The notes under the pieces were generated by a model. The model was not told where the DNA came from, ran no database searches, and was given only the letters and a program-made list of their open reading frames with translations. From Rhodoferax lacus (GTDB taxonomy: Bacteria > Pseudomonadota > Gammaproteobacteria > Burkholderiales > Burkholderiaceae_C), in contig NZ_QFZK01000007.1 in assembly GCF_003415675.1 (NCBI RefSeq), positions 144,807-208,806 of the forward strand: a stretch of DNA of 64,000 bases. The letters run 5' to 3'. Shown piece by piece: positions 1 to 8,766 of this stretch. The stretch's first letter is position 1. Each line of letters begins with the position of its first letter. The translations under genes and the position numbers were made by a program.

Positions 1-1
1 G

Positions 2-469
2 GTGGTGGCCGTGTTCCGTGAAGACGGCCTGGTGCTGGGGCATATTGGCGATTCCCGCTGCTACCGCTTTCGCGCCGGGCGGCTGGAGCAAATCACCCGT
101 GACCATTCGCTGTTGCAGGAGCAGATCGATGCCGGTCTGATCACGCCGGAGCAGGCCGAACACTCCACCATCAAAAACCTGGTGACCCGGGCCCTGGGCG
201 TGGAGTCGGGGGTGCTGATGGAGGTCAATGAGCATGCGGTGGAGATGGGTGATATCTATCTTTTGTGCTCGGATGGCCTCTCCGACATGGTGAGCGATGC
301 GGTCATTGCCAAAATCATCAGCACCGAATCCACCCTGGAGCGGCAAGCCCAAGCCCTGGTGGACGCCGCCAATGACCACGGTGGGCGGGACAATATTTCC
401 GTTTTGCTGGCCGAAGTAGCCGAAGCCAGTGAAAAGCGGGGTTTAATTGCGAGATTGCTAGGAAAATAG
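2..469 (+). CDS. PP2C-family Ser/Thr protein phosphatase, C-terminal part
   Basis: This is the C-terminal ~155 residues of a PPM/PP2C metal-dependent phosphatase; the N-terminus, with the first metal-binding Asp, lies before the window. Visible family motifs are GHIGDSRCYR, the DHS segment, the metal-binding CSDGLSDM block and the terminal GGRDNISVLL, where the D-N pair is a metal ligand in the family. PP2C enzymes remove phosphate from Ser/Thr, usually opposing a Hanks-type kinase. The next gene, 47 nt on, is an FHA (phosphothreonine-binding) protein, and a pilus-type ATPase follows, so a phospho-signalling module acting on pilus function is the likely setting (inference). Any partner kinase would be upstream, out of sight. 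Confidence 0.9.
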   Translation: MVAVFREDGLVLGHIGDSRCYRFRAGRLEQITRDHSLLQEQIDAGLITPEQAEHSTIKNLVTRALGVESGVLMEVNEHAVEMGDIYLLCSDGLSDMVSDAVIAKIISTESTLERQAQALVDAANDHGGRDNISVLLAEVAEASEKRGLIARLLGK

Positions 470-516
470 CCCGCATTAGTTTTTCCAAAATCAAACTTCA
501 GGAAAAGGAGCCGGTC

Positions 517-1182
517 ATGCCGAAAATGATCGTGTCGATCGACGAGGTAGTTATCAAGGAAGTGCAGCTGACCAAGGAACGAACCACCTTGGGACGCAGG
601 CCCTATAACGACATCGTGATAGACAACCTGGCAGTCAGTGGTGAGCACGCAGTGATCCATATGGGTGCTGCTGAAGTCATGCTGGAAGATCTCAACAGCA
701 CCAACGGCACCTACGTCAACGGCAAGGCTATCAAGAAGCAGGCGTTGCAAAACGGAGACGCCATCGAAGTCGGAAAATACCGCATCAAGTTTGTAGGCGA
801 CAACGCTGCCGAGACCTTTGACAAGACCATGGTGGTGCAGGCCCGGCCCGCCGCTGCAATGCCCTCGTTTGCGCCCGCCCCCCAGGCTTCTGCACCTGCG
901 GGTCTGGACCTCTCTGGCCTGCCGCCTGCAACCATCAAGGTGCTCAGCGGTGCTGCCGCAGGGCGCGAAGTGCCGCTTACCAAAGTCGTCACCACCATCG
1001 GCAAGCCCGGCGTGGCTGTGGCGGCCATCACCAAACGCAACCACCACTACGAGGTCAAGCATGTCGAAGGTGGTGGCAATCCGACACTGAATGGTCAAAC
1101 CATCACGGCCGAACCCTTGCCCCTGAAGAATGGCGATGTGATCGAACTCGCCGGTACCCAGATGCAGTTCGTTCAGGCCTGA
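517..1182 (+). CDS. FHA-domain protein
   Basis: A 221-residue protein with an N-terminal forkhead-associated domain at about residues 18-100. The diagnostic positions are present: the GR of LGRRPYNDI, the SGEH segment and NGTYVNG, which bind phosphothreonine peptides in this family. A Pro/Ala-rich linker (about 110-135) leads to a second region (about 138-221) with a weaker beta-rich FHA-like pattern, ending in a NGDVIELAG-type strand. No membrane segment or signal peptide is seen. The start is supported by an AAAAGGAG ribosome site shortly upstream. It sits between the PP2C phosphatase and the GAF/ATPase gene, so it probably reads the phosphorylation state controlled by that phosphatase (inference). 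Confidence 0.9.
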   Translation: MPKMIVSIDEVVIKEVQLTKERTTLGRRPYNDIVIDNLAVSGEHAVIHMGAAEVMLEDLNSTNGTYVNGKAIKKQALQNGDAIEVGKYRIKFVGDNAAETFDKTMVVQARPAAAMPSFAPAPQASAPAGLDLSGLPPATIKVLSGAAAGREVPLTKVVTTIGKPGVAVAAITKRNHHYEVKHVEGGGNPTLNGQTITAEPLPLKNGDVIELAGTQMQFVQA

Positions 1183-1290
1183 GTCCGCCTTTGAATGCAA
1201 GCCTGCGAGGCCCCCGCAACGGGGTTGCGCGGGCCCATTGAAGTGGTGCTGAGTTTGGCATTGGCCGCAAGGCGGTCAGGAGTTTGAGAT

Positions 1291-3714
1291 ATGAGTGCTG
1301 TGCTGCCACCCGCCCATCCGGAAAAATCGCCAGAGCAGGCGTTTTTCGAATCGCAAAAGCTGCCCTCCCAAACCCGTGGCATGACCTTTGAGGCGCTGTT
1401 CTACCGCCAATTGCACCTGGTCACTGCGCGCATCCATGACACCGAGAACGTCGAGCAGATCATGCTGGAGACCAGCCAGGACATCTGCAAACTGCTCAAC
1501 GCCGACCGCCTGACCCTTTACGCGGTCAACGAAGATGGCACCGCCATCATCTCCAAGATCAAGACCGGCCTGAACAGCAGCCGTGACCTGAAGCTGCCCA
1601 TCTCCCCCCAAAGCATTGCCGGCTATGCGGCCTACAGCAAGAAAGCGCTGAACCTGCCCGATGTCTATGACGAGGACGCGCTCAAGCGCATACACCCCTC
1701 CTTGTCGTTTCTGAAGGAGGTGGACCGCCGCTCCGGCTACCGCACCCGCCAGATGCTGGTGGCGCCGATTCTGGAAGGTGAGCACCTGCATGGCGTGCTG
1801 CAGGTCATCAACAACAAAAGCGACGAGCCCTTTGGGGCGCTGGAGCTCGACGGTGTGGCCGAGGTCTGCAAGACCCTGGCCACCGCCATCCGCCAGCGTG
1901 CCAGAAAGAACGATGACGAACCCCGCCGCAAGGCCACCAAGTTCGATGGCCTGGTGGCAGATGGGCTGCTGACCGATGAGGAACTCGGCCTGTGCGTGCA
2001 GGATGCGCGCAGCCAGGACATTCCGGTGGAGCAGCTGCTTTTCTCGGCCTACAAGATCAAACCGGCGCAGATTGGCGCGGCCTTGTCCAAGTTTTTCGGC
2101 CTGCCCTACGAGCCCTTCAACCCGGGACGTATTCGCATAGAGGCCCTGCAAGGCGTGCTGAAACGGGAGTTTGTGGAAGAGCAGGGCTGGATTCCCCTGG
2201 AGGAGTCCCCCGAGGGCCTGCTGATCATGTGCCGCGACCCCGAGGCCGTGCGTGGCGCCCGGGTGGTGCCGCAGGTGTTTCCGCGTATCTCCAAGTTTGC
2301 CTACCGGGTGACCACGCGCTGGGACTTTGACCAGACCCTGGCCCAGCTGTTCGGTGCGGCAGCAGACACCAGCACCATCGACGATTTGCTGGCCGGCATG
2401 GACGGCGGCCCCATAGACGACGGCAGCGGCGAAGACTCGGCACTGGAGTCGGCCGCCGCAGACAACGAGCTGGTCAAGTTCGTCAACAAGGTCATCATCG
2501 ACGCCTACCACCAGAAGGCCTCCGACATCCACATCGAGCCCATGCCCGGCAAGTTCAAGACCGGCATCCGCTTTCGCATCGATGGTGGCCTGGTGCCCTA
2601 CGTGGAAGTGCCTGCCCACTTCCGCCAGGCCATGGTCACGCGCCTGAAGATCATGTGCGACCTGGACATCTCCGAGCGCCGCAAGCCGCAGGACGGCAAG
2701 ATCAAGTTCAAGAAGTACGGCCCCCTGGACATCGAACTGCGCGTGGCCACCATCCCCTCGGCGGGCGGTGTGGAAGACGTCGTGATGCGGATTCTGGCCG
2801 CCGGTGAGCCTATCCCCCTGGAAAAGCTGGGCCTCACCCCGCACAACAAGGTGCGCCTGGAGGCCACCGTCAGCAAGCCCTACGGCCTGTTCTATGTCTG
2901 CGGCCCAACCGGTTCGGGCAAAACGACCACCCTGCACTCGATCCTGAAATTCCTCAACACGCCGGACACCAAGATCTGGACAGCCGAAGACCCGGTGGAA
3001 ATCACGCAAAAGGGCTTGCGCCAGGTACAGATCAACAAAAAGGCTGGCATCGACTTTGCTCTCATCATGCGGGCCTTCTTGCGCGCCGACCCGGACATCA
3101 TCATGGTGGGCGAGTCGCGCGACAAGGAAACTGTCTCCATGGGCGTGGAGGCGTCGCTTACCGGCCACCTGGTGTTCTCCACCCTGCACACCAACTCCGC
3201 GCCCGAGTCCATCACCCGCCTGATGGACATGGGCATGGACCCCTTCAACTTCGCCGACGCCCTGCTGGGCATCCTGGCCCAGCGCCTGGCCAAGCGCCTG
3301 TGCGACTGTAAGCAGAGCTACGTGCCCGAGGCCGAAGAGCTGCGCCTGTTTGCCGCCGAGTACGCCGAAGAGCTGCGCCACTCCAAGGCCTGGACCCAGG
3401 ACTATGCCGGCGAGAGCAAGAAGATGGTCGACCAGTGGATGCAGACCTATGGCGAGAACGGCCAGATCCGGCTCTACCGCGCCGTGGGCTGCGACAAGTG
3501 CAACAAGACCGGCTACAAGGGCCGGGTCGGCCTGCACGAGCTGCTGGTGGCCGACGACGGCATCAAGAAGCTGATCCAGGAACGCGCCCGCGTGGCCGAG
3601 CTGTTTGCAGCCTCGGTGGAAGGCGGTATGCGCACCCTGAAGATGGACGGCATGGAAAAGATCATGATGGGCCTGACCGATTTAAAGATGGTCAGGCAGG
3701 TCTGCATCAAGTGA
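1291..3714 (+). CDS. GAF-domain PilB/GspE-family secretion or pilus ATPase
   Basis: An 807-residue ATPase of the GspE/PilB type. A GAF-like domain occupies roughly residues 35-205, a T2SSE/MshE N-terminal-type domain roughly 215-345, and the hexameric motor the rest. Motor motifs are the Walker A loop GPTGSGKTTT near residue 540, the Walker B/Asp region IIMVGESRDKET (Ser where most relatives have Ile in GEIRD), the His box TGHLVFSTLHTN, and a tetracysteine zinc site formed by CDCK and CDKC before GYKGRVG. PilB proteins power assembly of type IV pilus subunits at the inner membrane. The added GAF domain suggests ligand or redox input. Two pilin genes follow directly. No pilC or pilD lies nearby, so those would be elsewhere. 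Confidence 0.9.
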   Translation: MSAVLPPAHPEKSPEQAFFESQKLPSQTRGMTFEALFYRQLHLVTARIHDTENVEQIMLETSQDICKLLNADRLTLYAVNEDGTAIISKIKTGLNSSRDLKLPISPQSIAGYAAYSKKALNLPDVYDEDALKRIHPSLSFLKEVDRRSGYRTRQMLVAPILEGEHLHGVLQVINNKSDEPFGALELDGVAEVCKTLATAIRQRARKNDDEPRRKATKFDGLVADGLLTDEELGLCVQDARSQDIPVEQLLFSAYKIKPAQIGAALSKFFGLPYEPFNPGRIRIEALQGVLKREFVEEQGWIPLEESPEGLLIMCRDPEAVRGARVVPQVFPRISKFAYRVTTRWDFDQTLAQLFGAAADTSTIDDLLAGMDGGPIDDGSGEDSALESAAADNELVKFVNKVIIDAYHQKASDIHIEPMPGKFKTGIRFRIDGGLVPYVEVPAHFRQAMVTRLKIMCDLDISERRKPQDGKIKFKKYGPLDIELRVATIPSAGGVEDVVMRILAAGEPIPLEKLGLTPHNKVRLEATVSKPYGLFYVCGPTGSGKTTTLHSILKFLNTPDTKIWTAEDPVEITQKGLRQVQINKKAGIDFALIMRAFLRADPDIIMVGESRDKETVSMGVEASLTGHLVFSTLHTNSAPESITRLMDMGMDPFNFADALLGILAQRLAKRLCDCKQSYVPEAEELRLFAAEYAEELRHSKAWTQDYAGESKKMVDQWMQTYGENGQIRLYRAVGCDKCNKTGYKGRVGLHELLVADDGIKKLIQERARVAELFAASVEGGMRTLKMDGMEKIMMGLTDLKMVRQVCIK

Positions 3715-3831
3715 TCAAAAGTCCATGACCAAAATGTCAGATGTGACAAACTTTATCCAGGGAACAAGGTAATTTCTGACGCCTTTGGTCAAAAAGTAGC
3801 GGGTTTGAACGGAATAGAGTGCTTCAAATGG

Positions 3832-3849
3832 TTGGCATGGAAGCTGCGG
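3832..3849 (+). promoter_or_regulatory. Sigma-54 (RpoN) promoter before the first pilin gene
   Basis: TTGGCATG and CTGCGG place a GG (3834-3835) and a GC (3846-3847) exactly 10 nt apart, the invariant spacing of -24/-12 promoters. Transcription would start near 3859, about 30 nt before the pilin ATG. PilA genes are commonly RpoN- and PilR-dependent. The 174-nt gap before the pilin holds nothing else recognised. Confidence 0.6.
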
Positions 3850-3888
3850 GTAAGTAAGTTCCAGTGTTTATATTTTAAGGAGCTGAAA

Positions 3889-4326
3889 ATGAAGCGTTCT
3901 ATGCAAAAGGTTCAAAGGGGCTTTACCCTGATTGAGTTGATGATCGTTGTGGCGATTATTGGTATTTTGGCGGCAGTGGCTTTGCCGGCTTACCAGACCT
4001 ACACCAACAAGGCTAAATTTTCGGAAGTAATTTTGGCGACTGCGGCACACAAGATTGCCATTGAACTGTGCCTGCAAGACCAAGGTGCGGTCGGCGCCAA
4101 TTGTGCTGCTGGTTCCAATGGCGTGCCGGTTGATATCACGACGGCTTCCGGTCGTGTTGCAAGTGTGACGACTGATGCAACCACGAATGCGGTGACGGCA
4201 ACAGCCGTAGCGACAGGTGGACTGGGTGGGCAGACCTATATCTTGAACCCAGCCATTACTGGCGGTAAAGTCAATTGGACTTTGGCCACCACTTCAACTT
4301 GTATTGCAGCAAATTTCTGCAAGTAA
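3889..4326 (+). CDS. pilA: Type IV pilin, first copy
   Basis: A 145-residue type IVa major pilin. A short basic leader ends in Gly11 and is followed by the methylation/cleavage motif [18 protein letters not shown], with the conserved Glu at mature position 5. The hydrophobic N-terminal helix is intact. Two Cys near 61 and 74 and a short C-terminal Cys pair (CIAANFC, then a final Lys) may form disulfides. The ATG at 3889 is preferred over an upstream in-frame ATG (3805) because AAGGAG lies just before it and the leader then has normal length. A sigma-54 promoter precedes it. A near-duplicate follows 144 nt later. Mature pilins polymerise after PilD cleavage and export by the PilB motor. Confidence 0.95.
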   Translation: MKRSMQKVQRGFTLIELMIVVAIIGILAAVALPAYQTYTNKAKFSEVILATAAHKIAIELCLQDQGAVGANCAAGSNGVPVDITTASGRVASVTTDATTNAVTATAVATGGLGGQTYILNPAITGGKVNWTLATTSTCIAANFCK

Positions 4327-4336
4327 ATGGTCGGTT

Positions 4337-4367
4337 GTTTCCTGAAGCAGCAATAGCTTTGGGAAAC
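4337..4367 (+). other. Hairpin after the first pilin gene
   Basis: GTTTCC (4337-4342) pairs with GGAAAC (4362-4367) and AAGC pairs with GCTT around a 7-nt loop, with a symmetrical TG/TG internal bulge. No T-run follows, so it is more likely an mRNA-stabilising 3' structure or attenuator than a full terminator. A stronger hairpin follows the second pilin. Confidence 0.4.
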
Positions 4368-4470
4368 GCCAAAAAACAAAATGCCGGCTGCCTTCCATTT
4401 GGATTGCGAGCATGGTGGTTGTTTGAAAATCAGATTGTATTTGGTTAGTTTTTAATTTAAAGGGGTTGAT

Positions 4471-4902
4471 ATGAAGCGTTCTATGCAAAAAGTTCAAAAG
4501 GGTTTCACCCTGATTGAGTTGATGATTGTGGTGGCGATTATTGGTATTTTGGCTGCGGTTGCTTTGCCCGCTTACCAGACTTACACAAACAAGGCCAAGT
4601 TCTCTGAGGTGATTTTGGCGACTGCGGCACACAAGATTGCCATGGAGCTTTGCTTGCAAGATCAGGGTGCGGTCGGCGCCAATTGCGCTGCAGGATCCAA
4701 TGGCGTGCCGGTTGATATCACCACCGCTTCCGGCCGTGTTGCAAGTGTGACGACCAACTCAGGCACGAATGCCGTAACAGCCACCGCCGTCTCAACGGGT
4801 GGTCTGGGAGGTCAGACTTATGTCCTGACGCCGGCTATTGCCGCAGGTAAGGTATCGTGGACGTTGAGTGGAACCTGTATTGCAGCCAACTTCTGCAAGT
4901 AA
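4471..4902 (+). CDS. pilA2: Type IV pilin, second copy
   Basis: A 143-residue paralogue of the preceding pilin. It has the same leader, Gly-Phe cleavage site, N-terminal helix and C-terminal CIAANFCK tail. Over the first 95 residues only two positions differ (R10K, I58M); most differences fall between residue 96 and the last Cys pair, where strands of the globular head would lie. Synonymous differences are scattered through the conserved part, so the protein similarity is kept by selection rather than by a very recent copy. An AAAGGGG ribosome site precedes the ATG. No clear -24/-12 promoter was found in the 144-nt spacer, so this copy may rely on read-through or a weaker promoter. Confidence 0.95.
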   Translation: MKRSMQKVQKGFTLIELMIVVAIIGILAAVALPAYQTYTNKAKFSEVILATAAHKIAMELCLQDQGAVGANCAAGSNGVPVDITTASGRVASVTTNSGTNAVTATAVSTGGLGGQTYVLTPAIAAGKVSWTLSGTCIAANFCK

Positions 4903-4914
4903 CATGCGGTGTAG

Positions 4915-4941
4915 TTTTCAAAGCCGCTAACGCTTTGAAAA
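4915..4941 (+). other. Perfect 10-bp inverted repeat after the second pilin
   Basis: TTTTCAAAGC (4915-4924) and GCTTTGAAAA (4932-4941) form a perfect stem around a 7-nt loop. It lies just before a strong terminator and probably protects the 3' end of the pilin mRNA. Confidence 0.5.
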
Positions 4942-4945
4942 TCTC

Positions 4946-4973
4946 AAAAGGCATCCTCCGGGGTGCCTTTTTT
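4946..4973 (+). terminator. Rho-independent terminator of the pilin unit
   Basis: AAAAGGCATCC pairs with GGGTGCCTTTT across a TCCG tetraloop (one T-G wobble) and ends in a run of Ts. It separates highly expressed pilin transcription from the glycosyltransferase genes, which begin 20 nt later. Confidence 0.8.
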
Positions 4974-4993
4974 ATGTGCAAAAAGGTCCTTGT

Positions 4994-6631
4994 ATGAATA
5001 TGAGAAACTGGTCCCGCCTGGCTGCGATCGTCCTGTTGTCGCTTGTGCTGGGCGCGTTGTATGGGCAGTTTCTGTCAAACCCGATTATTTTTGATGACCT
5101 GCCATTCTTTATGGTGGGCAGAAATGGACAGCAACCGGTCGATCGCTATGGGTTTTCTTGGCTGGAAATACGGTCGTTACCCTACGCCACGCTGACCTGG
5201 ACCAAGGCTTGGTTTGGCTTGGAGCTGGTTTATTTCAGGCTTGGAAACCTGTTCTTGCATATTGCCACCACCCTGGCGCTATTTGGCCTCTTGCAAGCGG
5301 TGTTCCGTGCCGTTTATGTTCCCAAATCAGTCGATTCACTGAGCCCGCGCCAGGCCGCCTGGCTGGCGGCCTTGTTGTTCGGGTTGCACCCGGTTGCCAC
5401 CTATGCCGTGGGCTATCTGGTGCAACGTTCCCTGGTTATGGCTACCTTGTTCAGTCTGCTGGCTTTGTGGGCCTACACACAAGGCAGTGTGGAAAACAAG
5501 CCCCGCCTGTTGTGGCTCAGTCTGCCCCTGTACTACCTGGCCGCCTACTCCAAGGAGCATGCCATCATGCTGGTGGTGGTGCTTCTGCCGCTGACCATCC
5601 TGTTGCATACCGATTGGCGCCAAAAGTTGGCGCAGCGTTGGCTTCTGTTCGTGGCTTTGCTGGGCATTGCGGCGCTGGTGGTAGCCAGTCGCAAGGGGCT
5701 CTTGGGATCAAGCTATGAGATCGATGCACCTGCCATGCTGGGAGCCGATGCTGGCCCTATGGCCTATCCGCTCAGTGTCATCACGCAGTGTGGATTGTTC
5801 TTCAAATATGCCCTGCTGTGGCTATGGCCCAACATCCACTGGATGTCGATTGATATGCGCGAACCCTTTGTCCGGTCTATGACAGGGCTGAAGGTGCTGG
5901 CGCCGGTGCTGTTCGTGGCCTGGGGTTGGATTGGTTTGCGCCTCTTGACCAAGCGTGGCAACCGCGGATTGCTGGGCCTGGCCATGTTGGGTCCCTGGTT
6001 GCTGTTTTTCACCGAGTTGGTGGTCGTACGCATTCAGGAGCCCTTTGTGCTGTACCGCAGTTATCTGTGGGCCAGTGCCGCCTTGTTTGCCCTTCCGGTG
6101 CTGTTGAATGGTGTGGAGAAAAAGCTGATTGCCATGTTGGGGTTTGCGGTGGCGGCAACATTTTTCGTACTGAGTATGGAGCGCCTGGCTACGCTGGCTG
6201 ATCCCATACTGGTCTGGAACGATGCCAAAGAACTGGTGGAGCGCAACGGAGAAAAAGAAGGCGCAGACCGTATCTATTACAACCTGGGGCGGCAACTCTT
6301 GCTCAACCACATGTTCAACGAAAGTGAAGAAAATCTGAAAAAGGCACTGGTGCTGGATCCGGATCTGGCCCAGGCGCATGGGGCTTTGGGAGCGGTGTAC
6401 AACGGGCGCAGCCAATGGGAGCAAGCCATATCCGAATACACCATCGCAAGGGGAATCAACGAAAGGCGCAAAGAGCCAGCCAGCTCGGTGTACCTGATGG
6501 GCCGCGCCAAAGCTTACGAAGGAGCAGGCCAATTGAAACTGGCTGTCGCAGATTATCTGGAAGCATGCCGTATCGATGAAAGCATGTGCGAAGTGTTGCG
6601 CAAGTCTGCCACCGTGGTCAAAGCGCCGTAG
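4994..6631 (+). CDS. TMTC-like membrane protein with TPR tail; putative GT-C glycosyltransferase
   Basis: A 545-residue polytopic membrane protein with about 10 hydrophobic segments, then TPR repeats from about residue 425 to the end (YYNLGRQLLLNHMFNESEE and two further units). After the first membrane segment comes an acidic pair in IFDDLPFF, the position of the catalytic Asp in GT-C enzymes. The segment around FGLHPVATYAVGYLVQR followed by YSKEHAIM resembles the TMTC/bacterial TMTC-like family, which transfers sugar from a lipid carrier to protein. The start was placed at the ATG at 4994, after an AAAAGG site; a GTG at 4976 is inside the terminator region. It lies just after the pilins and 13 nt before a PglL-like gene, so pilin glycosylation is likely (inference). 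Confidence 0.6.
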   Translation: MNMRNWSRLAAIVLLSLVLGALYGQFLSNPIIFDDLPFFMVGRNGQQPVDRYGFSWLEIRSLPYATLTWTKAWFGLELVYFRLGNLFLHIATTLALFGLLQAVFRAVYVPKSVDSLSPRQAAWLAALLFGLHPVATYAVGYLVQRSLVMATLFSLLALWAYTQGSVENKPRLLWLSLPLYYLAAYSKEHAIMLVVVLLPLTILLHTDWRQKLAQRWLLFVALLGIAALVVASRKGLLGSSYEIDAPAMLGADAGPMAYPLSVITQCGLFFKYALLWLWPNIHWMSIDMREPFVRSMTGLKVLAPVLFVAWGWIGLRLLTKRGNRGLLGLAMLGPWLLFFTELVVVRIQEPFVLYRSYLWASAALFALPVLLNGVEKKLIAMLGFAVAATFFVLSMERLATLADPILVWNDAKELVERNGEKEGADRIYYNLGRQLLLNHMFNESEENLKKALVLDPDLAQAHGALGAVYNGRSQWEQAISEYTIARGINERRKEPASSVYLMGRAKAYEGAGQLKLAVADYLEACRIDESMCEVLRKSATVVKAP

Positions 6632-6644
6632 CGCGCACGTGCCC

Positions 6645-8222
6645 ATGCAGGTTACAGCCTACCTATTGCTGGCTCTTCCCTGGCTGAACCCCTTCACCTA
6701 CGGCCCCACCCAGCCGGTGGTGCAATTCCTTTCGGTCTGGGTGGCCGCGGCCCTGTGCGGGCTGCTGTGCCTGCAGGCGCGCCTGAAAAGCGCAGACGCT
6801 GTGCGCATTGTCGCCACCGCCTGGCTGCTGGCGGCTGCCGTCAGCGCCTGCATGGGCCTGCTCCAGTACTGCGGTCTGGCAGCTGCCTTTGGCCCCTGGG
6901 TTGACTATGTGGAGGCCGGGCAGGCCTATGGCAATCTGCGCCAGCGCAACCAGCAGGCCACGCTGCTGGCCATAGGCCTGTGCGCGCTGCTGTGGTGGCA
7001 GGTGCAAGCAGAGGCCGCAGCACGCACCCACGCGCAAGGCGATGCACTGCACGAGGCCCAGGCTCCATCCCAGGCCAACAGATCTCGGTCCTGGCAGACC
7101 CGCGGGCTGATTGCCTTCGCCGCCAGCCTGCTGGCCGCAGCGGACGCGGCTTCGGGCTCGCGCACCGGCATGCTGCAACTGTTGCTGCTGCTGGCCCTGG
7201 GTCTGTATTGGCAACGCGCAAGCGCCACCCTGGCGCTGGCGCTGCTGGTCTATGCCGCAGCGGCCGTGCTGCTACCCAACCTGGCCGGGCTGGACCCCTT
7301 GCACAGCGGCATTCTGGGGCGTCTGGGGGAGCCTGCCTCACCCTGCGCCAGCCGCCTGACGCTGTGGTCCAACGTGCTGCAGCTGATCGTGCAAAAGCCG
7401 TGGACGGGCTGGGGCTGGGGCCAGCTGAGCTACGCGCATTTTGAAACCCTGTACCCCGGCACACGCTTTTGTGAAATCCTGGGCAATGCCCACAACCTGC
7501 CCTTGCACCTGGCCGTGGAGTTGGGCCTGCCCGCGGCCGCCCTGCTCTGTGGCGGTGCCTTGTGGCTGGTGCTGTGGGCCAGGCCGTGGCGCGAACAGGA
7601 CGCCACGCGGCAAATGGCCTGGAGTGTGCTGCTGGTGATTGGCATGCACAGCCTGCTGGAATATCCGCTGTGGTACGCGCCGTTCCAGTTGGCGGCCGTG
7701 CTGGCGGTGTGGCTGCTGTGGCAAACCCGCCCAAGACAGGCGCCCACGTTGGCAAGGGCTGCCGAAGGTGGCCAGTCAGCCAGGTCTGTGATCGCGGTGG
7801 TCGTGGCCGCGCTGTTGCTGGCCGCTTGCAGCTACGCCGCCTGGGATTACTGGCGCATCAGCCAGATCTACCTGAGCGCGGCGCAGCGCGACCCGGCTTA
7901 CCGGGATGACACGCTGGAAAAAATCCGCGGCTCCTGGCTGTTTGCCGACCAGGTGAAGTTTGCCGAGTTGGGCACCACGCCACTGACGGCAGACAACGCA
8001 CCGCACATCCACGCCCTGGCGCTTCAGATGCTGCATTTTTCCCCAGAGGCCAGCGTGGTGACCAAGGTGATTGAGAGTGCCAGCCTGCTGGGCCTGGATG
8101 AGGAGGCCAAGCACTACATGCTGCGCTTCAAGCGGGCCTATCCCCAGGACTACGCCGCGTGGGTCAAGGCCCAGGCTGCTGGCAAGGGCGGCGCTTCAGG
8201 TGCCAGCGACGAAGCTCCCTGA
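6645..8222 (+). CDS. PglL/Wzy_C-family O-oligosaccharyltransferase, probably for pilin
   Basis: A 525-residue membrane protein with about 12 hydrophobic segments. It carries features of PglL-type enzymes: the [16 protein letters not shown] segment early on, and the large periplasmic loop [17 protein letters not shown] leading to [15 protein letters not shown] with the family's functional His. PglL, PilO and TfpO transfer lipid-linked glycans to Ser/Thr of pilins in the periplasm. ATG 6645 is chosen because the upstream in-frame extension overlaps the preceding gene in another frame and is not hydrophobic. The nearby pilins end in Lys, not Ser, so C-terminal-Ser (TfpO-type) modification is unlikely; an internal Ser/Thr-rich patch (around 92-108) is a better target (inference). 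The 3' end overlaps moaC by 27 nt, convergently. Confidence 0.8.
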   Translation: MQVTAYLLLALPWLNPFTYGPTQPVVQFLSVWVAAALCGLLCLQARLKSADAVRIVATAWLLAAAVSACMGLLQYCGLAAAFGPWVDYVEAGQAYGNLRQRNQQATLLAIGLCALLWWQVQAEAAARTHAQGDALHEAQAPSQANRSRSWQTRGLIAFAASLLAAADAASGSRTGMLQLLLLLALGLYWQRASATLALALLVYAAAAVLLPNLAGLDPLHSGILGRLGEPASPCASRLTLWSNVLQLIVQKPWTGWGWGQLSYAHFETLYPGTRFCEILGNAHNLPLHLAVELGLPAAALLCGGALWLVLWARPWREQDATRQMAWSVLLVIGMHSLLEYPLWYAPFQLAAVLAVWLLWQTRPRQAPTLARAAEGGQSARSVIAVVVAALLLAACSYAAWDYWRISQIYLSAAQRDPAYRDDTLEKIRGSWLFADQVKFAELGTTPLTADNAPHIHALALQMLHFSPEASVVTKVIESASLLGLDEEAKHYMLRFKRAYPQDYAAWVKAQAAGKGGASGASDEAP

Positions 8223-8687
8223 CTTGCCGCCGTGCTTTTCCATCAGACGCACGTCGGTGATGGTCATGCCACGGTCCACTGCCTTGCACATGTCGTAAAT
8301 CGTGAGCAGCGCCACCTGCACGGCGGTCAGGGCTTCCATCTCCACGCCGGTCGGGCCCACGGTTTCGGCCGTGGCCGAGCAGCGTACCTGGGCTGGCTGG
8401 TCGCCTGTGGCGGGCACCAGCTCAAAATCCATGGCCACGCGGGTGAGTGCAATCGGGTGGCACAGGGGAATCAGGTCACTGGTGCGCTTGGCGCCCTGGA
8501 TGCCGGCAATGCGTGCAATGCCCAGCACGTCGCCCTTTTTTGCAGTGCCCGATGCAATCAGCGCCAGCGTGTCTGGCAGCATGTCAATGCGGCCCTGGGC
8601 GATGGCGATGCGGTGCGTGGAGGCCTTGGCGGCTACGTCCACCATGTGGGCTTGTCCGTGGGCGTCAAAATGGGTCAGAGTGCTCAT
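8196..8687 (-). CDS. moaC: Cyclic pyranopterin monophosphate synthase
   Basis: A 163-residue MoaC, the enzyme that converts the MoaA product (3',8-cyclo-GTP) to cyclic pyranopterin monophosphate in molybdenum cofactor synthesis. Seen in order: MVDVAAKA, the [17 protein letters not shown] block, LIPLCHPI, the [29 protein letters not shown] region (written here with its catalytic Lys and Asp in DMCKAVDRG), and a C-terminal GGKSG. Length is typical. The ATG at 8687 starts [11 protein letters not shown]; a longer upstream reading adds a low-complexity stretch lacking family similarity. The gene stands alone, convergent with the PglL-like gene. Confidence 0.95.
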   Translation of the reverse strand: MSTLTHFDAHGQAHMVDVAAKASTHRIAIAQGRIDMLPDTLALIASGTAKKGDVLGIARIAGIQGAKRTSDLIPLCHPIALTRVAMDFELVPATGDQPAQVRCSATAETVGPTGVEMEALTAVQVALLTIYDMCKAVDRGMTITDVRLMEKHGGKSGSFVAGT

Positions 8688-8766
8688 AATCCTGACTTTA
8701 CCCGAGCTTGACACGCAAGGCCCCTGCCTGATGGCATCCTGCGGCCTGACCCACTGAACCCCATCG

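Noticed and set aside
2..1182. Type VI secretion regulation by PP2C and FHA genes
   Set aside because: No T6SS component follows; the next genes are a pilus ATPase and pilins.
1276..3537. Long open frame (753 codons) on the minus strand opposite the pilus ATPase gene
   Set aside because: GC-rich third positions leave few stops on the antisense strand; the translation is low-complexity, rich in Gly/His/Leu/Gln, with no family motif. The same applies to 24328-26685 (+), 36017-37945 (-), 54039-56534 (-) and 59128-61449 (-).
4327..4470. Second sigma-54 promoter for the second pilin
   Set aside because: No GG and GC pair with 10-nt spacing and flanking match was found.
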